From Lacipirellula parvula (lineage in GTDB: Bacteria; Planctomycetota; Planctomycetia; Pirellulales; Lacipirellulaceae), in contig NZ_AP021861.1 of the NCBI RefSeq assembly GCF_009177095.1, positions 1,302,001-1,366,000 of the forward strand: a stretch of 64,000 bases of DNA, in the 5' to 3' direction. How positions within the stretch are numbered: position 1 is the first letter of the stretch; each line of letters opens with the position of its first letter. A program made the translations under genes and the position numbers. Below, in pieces: positions 38,901 to 47,401 of the stretch. The notes under the pieces are model-generated. The model did not search any database. It was not told the DNA's origin and saw nothing but the letters and a program-made list of their open reading frames with translations.

Positions 38901-39721
38901 GTGACGTACGTGCCGGTGGAAAAGACGTTCGGCCCTTCGGTTTCGTAGCGAATGCCGTCGAGCGTGACGGCGTCGACGCGCAGGTTGCGGTCGACGCCCG
39001 CGGCGGTGTTGCCGTCGTTCGCGTACACGACGCGCAGCTGGCTGATGGGAATCGCTGTCGTCGAGCTGTAAGTAAAGGTGACGAACTGCCCCGTCGCGTA
39101 GTTGCCGCCGACATTGTTGAACGTGGCGACCGTTTGCCCGGCGACTTGCAGTTGGATTTGCTCTTCGCCCGTGCGGCCGGCGGCGCGGACTTGCACCGTC
39201 GAACCCGCGGCGCCGAATTGTAAGTAGCCGTTGTAGTGGAGCGTTTCCGATTGCCGGAATCCAGGCAGGCGGCCATTCGTCGCGGCGTCCCACGTGCCGG
39301 TGGAGTAGACAGTCGACGCTTCGGTTTCGTATTTGGCGGCGCCGAGCGAGACGCCGTCGACCGTGAGATTTCGATCCTGTCCGCCGGCCGTGAGCCCGTC
39401 GTTCGTGAAGACGACGCGCACGCGATCGATTGTCACGTCGGTCGGGTGGGTGTAAGTAAAGGCGTCGAAGGTGCGAGCCGCCGTGAGGACGCGCGTGTTC
39501 GTCCAACTCGCGACGGTGACGCCGTCGATCTGCAGTTGGAACGCCTCCGAACCGGTGGAGCCTGCGGCGTAAATCGTCACCGGCGTGGCGGCGAGTGCGC
39601 GGCGGCTCTCCAGCGACTCGAACGCCAAGCGACGAGTCGCGAGCGGCGTTGAGGCCAGGTTGCGTTTGCGGGCGGAGGAGAGATGAGTCGAGACGTTGAG
39701 CGCAGATCGGTGGTGTCGCAT
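35909..39721 (-). CDS. Secreted modular PQQ-type sugar dehydrogenase with PA14, Calx-beta and dockerin
   Basis: 1270 residues. After FESLESRRAL (residues 34-43, LEPR-type export motif) there are three repeats of a xylan/carbohydrate-binding-like domain (VRAAGRTGEEQIQLQVAG, each about 125 residues). A Calx-beta domain follows (ITVNEAAGTVSIPVV), then a PA14 domain (FRSTADDGVRLWVNNQ). Next is a six-bladed propeller of the soluble glucose/sorbosone dehydrogenase type (GMLGVAVHPNF, GPDGKLYVSNGDG, DYGLRNPFRFAF), and last one dockerin I repeat (GDVVDG-like: DLSGDGVVDGADFLAWQ). It probably oxidises sugars while bound to polysaccharide outside the cell. No second dockerin half is clear. Cofactor residues were not checked. 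Confidence 0.8.
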   Translation of the reverse strand: MRHHRSALNVSTHLSSARKRNLASTPLATRRLAFESLESRRALAATPVTIYAAGSTGSEAFQLQIDGVTVASWTNTRVLTAARTFDAFTYTHPTDVTIDRVRVVFTNDGLTAGGQDRNLTVDGVSLGAAKYETEASTVYSTGTWDAATNGRLPGFRQSETLHYNGYLQFGAAGSTVQVRAAGRTGEEQIQLQVAGQTVATFNNVGGNYATGQFVTFTYSSTTAIPISQLRVVYANDGNTAAGVDRNLRVDAVTLDGIRYETEGPNVFSTGTYVTGQGRVLGKLQTEYLHLNGYFQYGATGSVIEVRAAGRTGEEQMQLQIAGTAVATFNNVAGNYSSGQFQSFVYLHPTTVALKDVRVAYTNDGNSAAGVDRNLRVDGVTLDGTFHQAEAANVYSTGTYIAEVGRVPGLWQSEYLHSNGYFQFASTAVPGVLALGTSLITVNEAAGTVSIPVVRTGGSDGTVGLRYTTVNATALAGSDYTAKSGLVVFAPGETTKSIVVPITDDLLDEISETFNLAVDQSIGGATVNQPRTATITIVDNDGPPDPGNGNGWLAAYYNDHDLSELVFERTDAVIDQNWGGGSPSSSIDGDTFSIRWTGKVEPLYSETYTFRSTADDGVRLWVNNQLIIDQWWDQPATEYSGAIALVAGQRYDIRLEYYENGGQASAKLEWSSPSQARQLVPQSQVYSDPPAPTQNGTFSLQTTVAGLAAPTAIDFDASGRMFISEQRGTVRVVQNGQLLATPFLDITSRVNYMQDRGMLGVAVHPNFPATPYIYVSYTYDPAETLSRTGLAGPDGSGNRVARVSRFTADPATGFNTAIAGSEVVLVGTNSTWANISHPELDSTEDMSLAPSGGLNGEMRDILVADSRSHTVGNVAFGPDGKLYVSNGDGASFGRVDPRAARTLSLDSLSGKLLRIDPITGAGLADNPFFNGDAGANRSKVFDYGLRNPFRFAFEPTTGLPYISDVGWNTWEEINVGRGKNFGWPFYEGGSGVSNQTGGYKDLGEAQAYYASGATVSASLWARTHSAGAVAIVAGDFYTGNVYPSSYQNALFLSDFGDNQLRVLRTNAGGGLQSVTAVGLNIGPVVEMSMGRDGYLYLANLASGTVSRLLFTPASASLMAAEAPATTPLSGDLSGDGVVDGADFLAWQRGYDGNATAAATLESWKANFGSTVSNVGETSLSAASVESESVAAAGLNADLYWLAFEADESSPKAAAVVEESAVGVVQSPTYAPFAMPSLKADEESSLIASADEAFDAWEEEEFDFSAPLLSAN

Positions 39722-39868
39722 CGTTGCCGCTTTCCCTGCGATTATCGTGCGCGCAAGGCGCGCGCCGACCGCAGCAGCAAGTGAAAATGAGAGGATTGGG
39801 CGACCTGGGATGATAGCCCTTGCTGCGGCCGCGGAAAATAGTCCAGACCAGATATTCCGGATGTGGAC

Positions 39869-40657
39869 TTAGCGCGACGGCTGGCATTCGGGGCACCAGC
39901 AGGTGGTGCGGCCCGCTTCCCCCTGACGCCGCAACTCGATCTGGGCGCCGCACTTAGGGCAAGGGGTTCCCGATCGACCGTACACCCACAGCCGACCGGC
40001 GTCGCTGCCGAAGCGGGTCGTCCGGTTCGGGCCGCTCAGGTTGCGTAGCATCAGCGCTCGCCCCTTCGTGAGCATCGCCGTCAGTTCGTCGTCGGTGAAG
40101 CGTTCGACCGGCGTGAACGGATCGAACCGCATGATGAACAAGATCTCCGACTTGTAGATGTTGCCGATGCCGCAGACGATCGTCTGGTTCATCACCGCTT
40201 CGCCGAGCGGCAGCTGGTTGCGCGCACGGAAGCGGGCAATCGCCTCGGCCATGTCGAACTGCCGGTCGGCCAAATCGGGACCAAGCCGCTGGATGTGCGG
40301 GTGGCGGTGGAGTTGATCGGCCGTGAGCATTTCGAGCTGCTTCGGCGAGAAGCAGATCACCTCGAGCGAGTTGATGTCGAGCCACAGCGCGGCGTAATGC
40401 TCGGGCTTGCGCCACGGTTGGCCGGGGTGGTAGATGTGCCACGAGCCGGTCATCCCCATGTGGGAGTGGATGAACTCGCCGGTCGAGAGATGCATCAGCA
40501 GATGCTTGCCGCGGGCCTCGACGCGGTCGACGGTGGCGCCGATGAGGCGTTCGACTTCGAACTGCCGATCGCGGAGCCGCGCGAGGGCGATCGTCTTTCC
40601 TTCCATGGCGGGCCGCAGCGTCGTGGCGGTCCGGTAGATCGTATCTCCTTCAGGCAT
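39869..40657 (-). CDS. nei: Fpg/Nei-family DNA glycosylase (endonuclease VIII)
   Basis: 262 residues. MPEGDTIYR gives the catalytic Pro2 and Glu3 left after Met removal. The H2TH segment is VCGIGNIYKSEILF, and the zinc finger is CPKCGAQIELRR...CWCPEC at the end. The enzyme removes oxidised bases and cuts the abasic site in base-excision repair. The start overlaps the end of lhr by eight bases, so the two are co-translated. This pairing is also known from mycobacteria, where nei and lhr are neighbours. Nei is preferred over MutM because of the DTIYR start. Confidence 0.88.
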   Translation of the reverse strand: MPEGDTIYRTATTLRPAMEGKTIALARLRDRQFEVERLIGATVDRVEARGKHLLMHLSTGEFIHSHMGMTGSWHIYHPGQPWRKPEHYAALWLDINSLEVICFSPKQLEMLTADQLHRHPHIQRLGPDLADRQFDMAEAIARFRARNQLPLGEAVMNQTIVCGIGNIYKSEILFIMRFDPFTPVERFTDDELTAMLTKGRALMLRNLSGPNRTTRFGSDAGRLWVYGRSGTPCPKCGAQIELRRQGEAGRTTCWCPECQPSR

Positions 40658-43600
40658 GCGTCGCGATGAACTCCTGCGTCAGGTCGAAGCCGCGGTGCAA
40701 GTAGCCGCGGCTCGTGGGGGAGAAGCCATGGCGGACGAGCGCCTTGCCGAGCGGCGAGAGTCCCGCGGCGTCGCCGTCGATCTGAGCGATCATCAACGCG
40801 GCGCCGCGCTTGGCGAGGTTCGCGAGCGAGCGGACGAGCTTTTCGTGCCACATCGGCGCGTCGCTGGGGTCTTCAGGGGCGAAGGTCATCAGGTGGGCGC
40901 CGCCGCGACTGAGGAAGCCGATCAGCTTGCCGTCGAGCAGAAAGACGCGAGCCCCGCCGCCGCGCTGCGGTTGCAGGCCTTCCGTCTGCGGCAACGGCCA
41001 TTTGAGGATCGAGCCGTAGGCGTTCGCCGGGTCGGAAGCGGCGAGAACGACGACGTTGTCGATGTGGGGTTCGACGACTTGCGGCGCGCGGCGGAGGAGA
41101 TCGTCGGCGCCGGCCGAGGCGAACTGCGCGCCTCCCATGCCGGCGACGAAATAGCCGCGACGCACGCGGCCCGTTTCTTCCATCGCGCGGAGGATGGGGT
41201 AGAGCGCGGTGAACCCGCCGTCGATCAACTCTCGGCTGAGCGCCGGCCGAACGAGGACACCGTACCGTCGCAGGAGTTGTTCGGTCACCGCGGTTTGGCG
41301 AACGGTGAGCGATCGCTTTGCTTCGTCGCCGTAGTTGATCAGCGACCATCGCCCTTCGCTGCCGGGAAGCCGGGCGAGCCGCCGCGAGCGGAATGCTCGG
41401 GCGCTGCGGCGGCGAGAGCGGGTGCGCGAACTCAGCCCGCCCGAACTGCTCGATCCGCTCGACGAACTACTGCCGCGACGCGAACGGAGGGGGGCGAGCG
41501 AATCGTTCGTCGCTTCGCCGTTCCACACGAGCTGCCAGAGCGCGTCGAGCAGATCGTTGCGGAACTCGTCGCATGCAGCGGCGACGTCGTCGAAGAAGCT
41601 GGCGCCCTTGCTGGCGAGAAAATCGCGGATGCGCACGACCAGCGGATCGTCGAGCGGCGTTGGCAGCGGGGCGAGCAGCGGCACGCTATCGGCGAGGAAC
41701 AGGGCGATGCGGCCGTCGTTGGGGCCGACGCTTTCGAGTCCTCGCCACACGATTTCGCCGGCGGTGGTCAGCTCGTCCAAATCGCCCGAGTGATAGTCAT
41801 TCAAGCGAGCGGGGAGAATCAGTTCGTCGAGATCCGAGGCGAGCAGCGGCGTCCCTTGGAGTTGTTCGACGACGTCGAGCAACCCGTCGAGGCCGCGGCG
41901 GGGGCGTTCGACTCCTTGCCAGCCGGGGAGGAAGCGGGCGAGCGCTTCGGGCGGGGCCGGTTCGATTTCCTTGCGGAGCTTCGCGAGCGACTTCGATTTC
42001 AACCGCCGCAGCACGGCGACGTCGCACCACTCGCGGCCCGATCCGCCCGGCAAGAACTCGCCGAACAGCACGCGGTTGCGCTGCATCAGTTGCTGCAGCA
42101 CCGGTTCGATGACCGCGGCGCCCAGGCCGAGCCGGTTGGCTGCTTCGCTTGCGCGGAACGGCCCGTGGGTGCGGGCGTAGCGGGCGACGAGATTGCCGAT
42201 CGGGTCTTCGCTCGTTTCGAGTAAGGCGTCGGGAAGCCCCGGCGGCAGGGCGACGCCGAGGCCGTCGCGATAGCGGGCGGCGTCTTCGGTGGCGATGTAG
42301 CGGCGTTCGCCCGCCATGCGGATGCGGACGATGCGGCGGGTGGCGGTGAGCTCGTCGAGCCAGCGTTTCAGTTGACCCGTTTCGGCTGCCTCGGCAGGGC
42401 AGCGGGCGGCGAGTTCGTCGTCGTTGAGATCGCCGAGGTGGAGCAGCAGATCGTGCACGCCGTCGGGGCCGTTGGTCGAGCGGTGATCGAGCCGCTGGAG
42501 TTCGAGGATCAGCGCTTCGATTGCGTCGGCGTCGAGCAGTTCGCGATAGTCTGTGGTGCCGAGCAATTCTCGCAGTTGGGCGTGATCGAGCGCGAGCGCG
42601 GCGGCACGGCGTTCGGCGAGCGGGGCGTCTCCCTGGTAAAGGAAGTTCGCCGTGTAGTTAAACAGCAGCGACGAGGCGAACGGCGATGGCGATGAAGTTT
42701 CAATCTGATGGACGCGGATCGACTGCCGTTCGACTTCGGTGAGCAGTTGCTTGAGGCCCGGCACGTCGAACGCATCGCGGAGGCACTCACGGTACGTTTC
42801 GAGCATGATCGGGAACCGCTCGTAGCGCGAGGCGACTGCAAGCAGGTCGGCCGACTTGCGGCGCTGCATCCACAGGGGCGTGCGGCGATTCGGCTGCCGT
42901 CGCGGGAGGAGCAACGCGCGGGCGGCGTTCTCGCGGAAGCGGGCGGCGAACATGGCGGTCGAGCCAAGTTCGCGGACGAGCTGATCTTCGACTTCGCCCG
43001 AATTGGGGAACAGCATCTCGACGGTTGGCGCCTGCGAGCTTTCGGGGAGGCGGAACACCATGCCGTCGTTGGACCAGGTAAAGTCGACCTCGAGGCCCGT
43101 CTCGGCCCGCAGCCGGCTGGCGACGGTGATCGCCCACGGGGCATGCACGCGCGAACCGAACGGCGAAAGGATGACGGTGCGCCAGTCGCCGATTTCGTCG
43201 AGGAACGATTCGACGACGAGGCATTGATCGCTGGGGAGTTCGCCAGTCGCTTCGCGTTGGTCTTCGACGTAGCGGAGGAGGTTTTCCGTTGCCTTCTCGT
43301 CGAGACGGCACGATTCTTGGAGGAACTGCACCGCTTCGTCGCGCGACGATTTCACGAGCGTCCGCGACAACTCGCCGATCGCGCGGCCGAAGTCGAGCGG
43401 ACGCCCCGGCCCGTCGCCGCGCCAGAAGGGCATTTTGCCTGGCTCGCCCGGCGCGGGGGCGACGAGGACGCGGTCGCGGGTGATTTCAAGCACCCGCCAC
43501 GACGAGGCGCCGAGCAGGAAGATATCGCCGGCGTGCGTTTCGAAGACCATTTCTTCGTCGAGTTCGCCGACGCGCGTGCCGCCGCTGCCGGCGTCGCCCG

Positions 43601-45335
43601 CGAGGTAAACGCCGTACAGACCGCGATCGGGAATCGTGCCGCCGTTGAGCACCGCGAGCCGCTGCGACGACTTGCGCGGCGTGAGTTGCCCGCTTAGCCG
43701 GTCCCAAGTGATGCGGGGGCGGAGCTCGGAGAATTCGTCCGAAGGATAACGGCCCGACAGCATGTCGAGCACCCCTTCGAACGAACTGCGCGGCAGGTCG
43801 TGGAACGGCGCTGCGCCGCGGACGGCGGCGTAGAGCTCGTCGACGCTCAGCGGATCCATCGCCACCATCGCGACGATCTGCTGGGCGAGCACATCGAGCG
43901 GATTGCGCGGATAGCGGGTCGATTCGACTTCACCGCGAATCATCCGTTCGGTGGCGGCGCTGCAGGCGAGCAGGTCGCCGCGATACTTGGGGAAGATGAC
44001 GCCGCTCGACGGAGCGCCGACGCTATGCCCTGCCCGACCGATCCGCTGCATGCCCGAGGCGACTGACGGCGGGGCCTCGATTTGGATCACCAAGTCGACG
44101 GCGCCCATGTCGACGCCGAGTTCCATCGACGACGTGGCGATGATCGCCGGCAGCAGGCCGCGCTTCAAACGATCTTCAATCTCGACCCGCTTCACGCGGG
44201 CGATCGAGCCGTGATGGGCTTGGGCGATTTCCTCTTCGGCGAGTTCGTTGATCGCCGCCGCGAGTCGTTCGGCGAGGCGGCGGCTGTTGACGAAGACCAT
44301 CGTCGAACGGTGCGCACGAATCAGTTCGACCAGCCGCGGGTGGATCGTCGGCCAAATCGACGCGAATGCGGGACCGGCCGAAGCGGGGCCGGTTTGGATT
44401 TCGAGCGGTTGGTTGAGCCGAGCCATATCTTCGGCCGGCGTCTCGATGCGGAGGTCGAGCCGCTTCGGTTCGCTGGCGTCGATGATCTCGATCGGCCGCG
44501 GGCGGACGGGCGAGTCGGGCTTCGCGTCGGCCTCGGCGCCGCCCAGCAGGCGGGCAATTTCCTCAAGCGGTCGCTGCGTTGCCGAGAGGCCGATCCGCTG
44601 CAACGGCGGGCGCGAGTCGTCGCCGTCGCGGCGGAGGCGTTCAAGCCGTTCGAGCGTGAGAAACAGATGCGTGCCGCGCTTCGTGGCGGCGACGGCGTGG
44701 ATTTCGTCGATGATCACCGTCTCGACCGTGCGGAGGATATCGCGCGACTTCGAGGTGAGCAGCAGGTAGAGCGACTCGGGCGTGGTGATCAGGATGTCGG
44801 GCGGATGGCGAACGATGTCGCGGCGCTCAGCGGCCGAAGTATCGCCAGAGCGGACGGAGACTTTTGGCGGATGGAATGGATGGCTGTGACGTTCGGCAAC
44901 GGCCTGAATGCCGACGAGCGGCGTGCGGAGGTTGCGATCAACGTCGACAGCGAGCGCTTTCAGCGGCGAGATGTAGAGGATCCGCACTCCCCTCCCTGGT
45001 AGGGAGGGGCGGGGGGAGGGATTCTCGACGCTTGCAGATTTCGAAGACGTGGCGGCGCGCTTCGCCTTCGGACTGTTCCCCTTCCCCGCTTCTTCCGCCG
45101 GAGCAGGATCACTGTGAAACATGATCCGATCAATCGCCGCCAGAAACGCCGCCAGCGTTTTACCGGAGCCAGTCGGCGCCAGCAGCAGCGCGCTCTTGCC
45201 CGCGGCGAGCACCGGCCAAGCTTCGCGTTGGATGCGGGTGGGCGTCTCGAGCGCATCGCCAAACCACGTCTGCGTCGCAGCGTGGAACGACTCCATGCCG
45301 GGCAAGGTCGTGGCTTTCGGCTTTCGGGCGGGCAT
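40650..45335 (-). CDS. lhr: Large ATP-dependent helicase Lhr
   Basis: About 1561 residues, the usual length for full Lhr. Motifs: TPTRIQREAWP (Q-motif-like), APTGSGKT (Walker A), ISPLKALAVD (motif Ia), VIIDEIHAV (DEVH-type Walker B as DEIH), GLSATQRP (motif III), and QRIGRAGHS (motif VI). A long C-terminal region of the Lhr type follows. Lhr unwinds DNA and RNA-DNA hybrids and takes part in DNA repair. Two oddities are seen. ENPSPRPSLPGRG near residue 110 is encoded by a family F repeat half, and a Ser/Arg-rich linker (GSSSSSGSSSSGG) sits near the C-terminal third. ATG at 45335 was chosen because the upstream frame is family A repeat. Confidence 0.88.
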   Translation of the reverse strand: MPARKPKATTLPGMESFHAATQTWFGDALETPTRIQREAWPVLAAGKSALLLAPTGSGKTLAAFLAAIDRIMFHSDPAPAEEAGKGNSPKAKRAATSSKSASVENPSPRPSLPGRGVRILYISPLKALAVDVDRNLRTPLVGIQAVAERHSHPFHPPKVSVRSGDTSAAERRDIVRHPPDILITTPESLYLLLTSKSRDILRTVETVIIDEIHAVAATKRGTHLFLTLERLERLRRDGDDSRPPLQRIGLSATQRPLEEIARLLGGAEADAKPDSPVRPRPIEIIDASEPKRLDLRIETPAEDMARLNQPLEIQTGPASAGPAFASIWPTIHPRLVELIRAHRSTMVFVNSRRLAERLAAAINELAEEEIAQAHHGSIARVKRVEIEDRLKRGLLPAIIATSSMELGVDMGAVDLVIQIEAPPSVASGMQRIGRAGHSVGAPSSGVIFPKYRGDLLACSAATERMIRGEVESTRYPRNPLDVLAQQIVAMVAMDPLSVDELYAAVRGAAPFHDLPRSSFEGVLDMLSGRYPSDEFSELRPRITWDRLSGQLTPRKSSQRLAVLNGGTIPDRGLYGVYLAGDAGSGGTRVGELDEEMVFETHAGDIFLLGASSWRVLEITRDRVLVAPAPGEPGKMPFWRGDGPGRPLDFGRAIGELSRTLVKSSRDEAVQFLQESCRLDEKATENLLRYVEDQREATGELPSDQCLVVESFLDEIGDWRTVILSPFGSRVHAPWAITVASRLRAETGLEVDFTWSNDGMVFRLPESSQAPTVEMLFPNSGEVEDQLVRELGSTAMFAARFRENAARALLLPRRQPNRRTPLWMQRRKSADLLAVASRYERFPIMLETYRECLRDAFDVPGLKQLLTEVERQSIRVHQIETSSPSPFASSLLFNYTANFLYQGDAPLAERRAAALALDHAQLRELLGTTDYRELLDADAIEALILELQRLDHRSTNGPDGVHDLLLHLGDLNDDELAARCPAEAAETGQLKRWLDELTATRRIVRIRMAGERRYIATEDAARYRDGLGVALPPGLPDALLETSEDPIGNLVARYARTHGPFRASEAANRLGLGAAVIEPVLQQLMQRNRVLFGEFLPGGSGREWCDVAVLRRLKSKSLAKLRKEIEPAPPEALARFLPGWQGVERPRRGLDGLLDVVEQLQGTPLLASDLDELILPARLNDYHSGDLDELTTAGEIVWRGLESVGPNDGRIALFLADSVPLLAPLPTPLDDPLVVRIRDFLASKGASFFDDVAAACDEFRNDLLDALWQLVWNGEATNDSLAPLRSRRGSSSSSGSSSSGGLSSRTRSRRRSARAFRSRRLARLPGSEGRWSLINYGDEAKRSLTVRQTAVTEQLLRRYGVLVRPALSRELIDGGFTALYPILRAMEETGRVRRGYFVAGMGGAQFASAGADDLLRRAPQVVEPHIDNVVVLAASDPANAYGSILKWPLPQTEGLQPQRGGGARVFLLDGKLIGFLSRGGAHLMTFAPEDPSDAPMWHEKLVRSLANLAKRGAALMIAQIDGDAAGLSPLGKALVRHGFSPTSRGYLHRGFDLTQEFIATHA
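44986..45024. repeat. Family F repeat half inside lhr
   Basis: ACTCCCCTCCCTGGTAGGGA followed by GGGGCGGGGGGAGGGATTC. It is the same polypurine/polypyrimidine sequence as one arm of 26927 and 35787, here read in frame as NPSPRPSLPGRG between helicase motifs I and Ia. Confidence 0.7.
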
Positions 45336-45351
45336 GCGGTGCGCTCTTAAT

Positions 45352-45439
45352 TGTGGGAGGGGTCTCTGACCCCGATTTCGGTGCGCGGGCGAGTCGCTTT
45401 GAATGGATCGTGGAATCGGCGTCGGAGACGCCTCCCACA
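45352..45439. repeat. TGTGGGAGG inverted repeat (family A), copy 4
   Basis: 88 bp; ends TGTGGGAGGGGTCTCTGACC and CGTCGGAGACGCCTCCCACA. It begins 16 bp upstream of the lhr start codon and must separate it from, or contain, its promoter. Confidence 0.85.
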
Positions 45440-45694
45440 AACGGAGTGTTTAACCGGAGAAGTCACTGGCCCGAATTTTACGCAACATCCGTTCACCTGA
45501 AGAGTGCCCGACGGGCGGATTTCAGCAGCCCGTTCAGCTCACAGTGAGGGAAGTCAGCCTAGGCAGCGGCAAGTTGGGCGCCGGCAATCGCAGCAGTTTG
45601 CCGCTCCCCACGTTTCGCCACGGCTCGCTACAATGCAGCGGCTCTGTTCCCTTTCAGTGAGTCGAGGCGGCTCCAGCGCGAAGGATGCCCCGGG

Positions 45695-46183
45695 TTGCCA
45701 TTCGCTTCCTTACCGCACGCTCTGATCGGCCACGTGCCAATCCTCGTGGGCTACGTTGAGCCAACTTCTCACGGCGCCGACCCCGCTGCCGTCGTTGTGT
45801 TTCTCGCCCTGGCGTTTGGCGTTCCAGCGCTGGGCTTGGTGCTCATGGCGACCGATGTTCGCCGCTATCTTCGCTCCCTAGGGCGAGCGCTCGTGGTGGT
45901 CACCTACGCGGTGCGGCCCGGGATTCCGTACTGGGCTCGCAAGCGCCGGCCACCCTGTCTGGAGACGCTCGATCTCGAACTCCCCTGCACCGAGAAACAG
46001 GTCCTCGCGGCCTATCGCCGAAAGGTGAAGGAACTCCATCCCGACAAAGGGGGAAGCTTGCAGAAGTTTCTGCAGCTACAGCGGCATTACGAGCAGGCGA
46101 TGTACCTCGCCCGCAACTCGTCAGCGAAGGGGGACGGCGAACGAAAGCGGCGCCGCGAGAAGGCGACGACGGCAAACCGGTGA
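45695..46183 (+). CDS. Membrane-anchored DnaJ-domain protein
   Basis: About 162 residues. One or two hydrophobic segments (AAVVVFLALAFGVPALGLVL, residues 30-50) are followed by a basic stretch and a C-terminal J domain with KVKELHPDKGG; the HPD tripeptide is the site that stimulates DnaK ATPase. The end is Lys/Arg-rich. It presumably recruits DnaK to the inner membrane. Start is uncertain: TTG at 45695 opens the longest frame and GTG at 45734 is an alternative. lpxD lies 135 bp downstream in the same direction. Confidence 0.7.
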   Translation: MPFASLPHALIGHVPILVGYVEPTSHGADPAAVVVFLALAFGVPALGLVLMATDVRRYLRSLGRALVVVTYAVRPGIPYWARKRRPPCLETLDLELPCTEKQVLAAYRRKVKELHPDKGGSLQKFLQLQRHYEQAMYLARNSSAKGDGERKRRREKATTANR

Positions 46184-46318
46184 CCGCATTGGCCTTGTCG
46201 CTTCGTCGCGAGTCGGGTTACGATTCGCTCCTTGTCGCGCTCCCGCCGCAGCCGTTGCTGCCCCGCTAGCACGAACTTGCTATCACGACTCGTCGACTTG
46301 GAAAAGGATTTCCTCTCG

Positions 46319-47386
46319 ATGCCGACTACATTGGGCGAACTGGCGCGGCTGGTTGGCGGCGACCTCCGCGGCGAAGCGAACATCCCCCTCATCGGAGCGG
46401 CGACCACCGACGTGGCCCGCAACGGCGAGGTGACTCTGGCCGAACGTCCCGATCGCGCGCGAGGGCTGACCGCGTCGCTCGCCTCGGCCGTGATCGCGGC
46501 CCCGAACGTCGATTGCGGCGGTAAGCCGTCGATCGTCGTCGCCGACGTCCACGCGGCGTTCGCCACGGCTGTGCGGCACTTCCACCCGCCGCGCGTCCCG
46601 GTTCGCGTCGGCGTGTCGCCCCAGGCGTTCGTCAGCCCCTCGGCGAAGCTCTCGCGGAACGTCGAAGTCCATCCCGGCGCCACGATTGGCGAGGATGTGA
46701 CCATCGGCGCTCATACGACCATCCACTCAGGCGTCCGCCTCATGCCGGGCTGCGTGATCGGCGCCGGCGTCACGATTTTCCCCAACGCGGTGCTGTACGA
46801 GAACACACGCGTCGGCGATCGCGTGGTGATTCATGCTGGCGCCATCATCGGCGCTCATGGGTTTGGCTATCGCCAGGTCGACGGTCGGCACTTGCTGTCG
46901 GCTCAGCTCGGCAATGTCGAACTCGCCGCCGACGTCGAAGTTGGCGCCGGGACGACGATCGATCGCGGCACCTACGGCCCGACGGTAATCGGCGAGGGAA
47001 CAAAGATCGACAACCTCGTGATGATCGCTCACAACTGCCGCCTCGGCCGGCACAATCTCATTTGCTCGCAGGTCGGCATCGCCGGCAGCACGACGACGGG
47101 CGATTACGTCGTCATGGCAGGGCAGGTCGGCGTGCGCGACCATGTTCACATCGGCGATCGCGCGGTCCTCTGCTCGAAGGCGGGCGTTTCGAATGATGTA
47201 GAAGCCGGCGCGGAAATGCTCGGCGCCCCGGCCGCCCCGTTGCGGCAGGCCAAGCTGCAAATGGCCGCGGTGGCGAAGTTGCCCGAAATGCGTCGCCAGT
47301 TCCGCATCTTGCAGCGACAGATCGAAGAACTGCGCGGCGAAGTCGCCGACGACGGCGACGATCTTTCGACCGACAAAGCCGCCTAA
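46319..47386 (+). CDS. lpxD: UDP-3-O-acylglucosamine N-acyltransferase LpxD
   Basis: 355 residues. An N-terminal uridine-binding domain is followed by hexapeptide repeats forming a left-handed beta helix (VEVHPGATIGEDVTIGAHTT, IGAGVTIFPNAVL). His238 in MIAHNCRLG is the expected catalytic base. The C-terminal helix is RRQFRILQRQIEELRG. It adds the second acyl chain in lipid A synthesis. AAGGA lies before the ATG at 46319. Followed after 15 bp by lpxI, so probably one transcript. Confidence 0.92.
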   Translation: MPTTLGELARLVGGDLRGEANIPLIGAATTDVARNGEVTLAERPDRARGLTASLASAVIAAPNVDCGGKPSIVVADVHAAFATAVRHFHPPRVPVRVGVSPQAFVSPSAKLSRNVEVHPGATIGEDVTIGAHTTIHSGVRLMPGCVIGAGVTIFPNAVLYENTRVGDRVVIHAGAIIGAHGFGYRQVDGRHLLSAQLGNVELAADVEVGAGTTIDRGTYGPTVIGEGTKIDNLVMIAHNCRLGRHNLICSQVGIAGSTTTGDYVVMAGQVGVRDHVHIGDRAVLCSKAGVSNDVEAGAEMLGAPAAPLRQAKLQMAAVAKLPEMRRQFRILQRQIEELRGEVADDGDDLSTDKAA

Positions 47387-47401
47387 CCCCTTCCCTGCCC
47401 T

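Noticed and set aside
40656-42224. 522-residue plus-strand reading frame
   Set aside because: Antisense of lhr with no motif; lhr has all helicase motifs.
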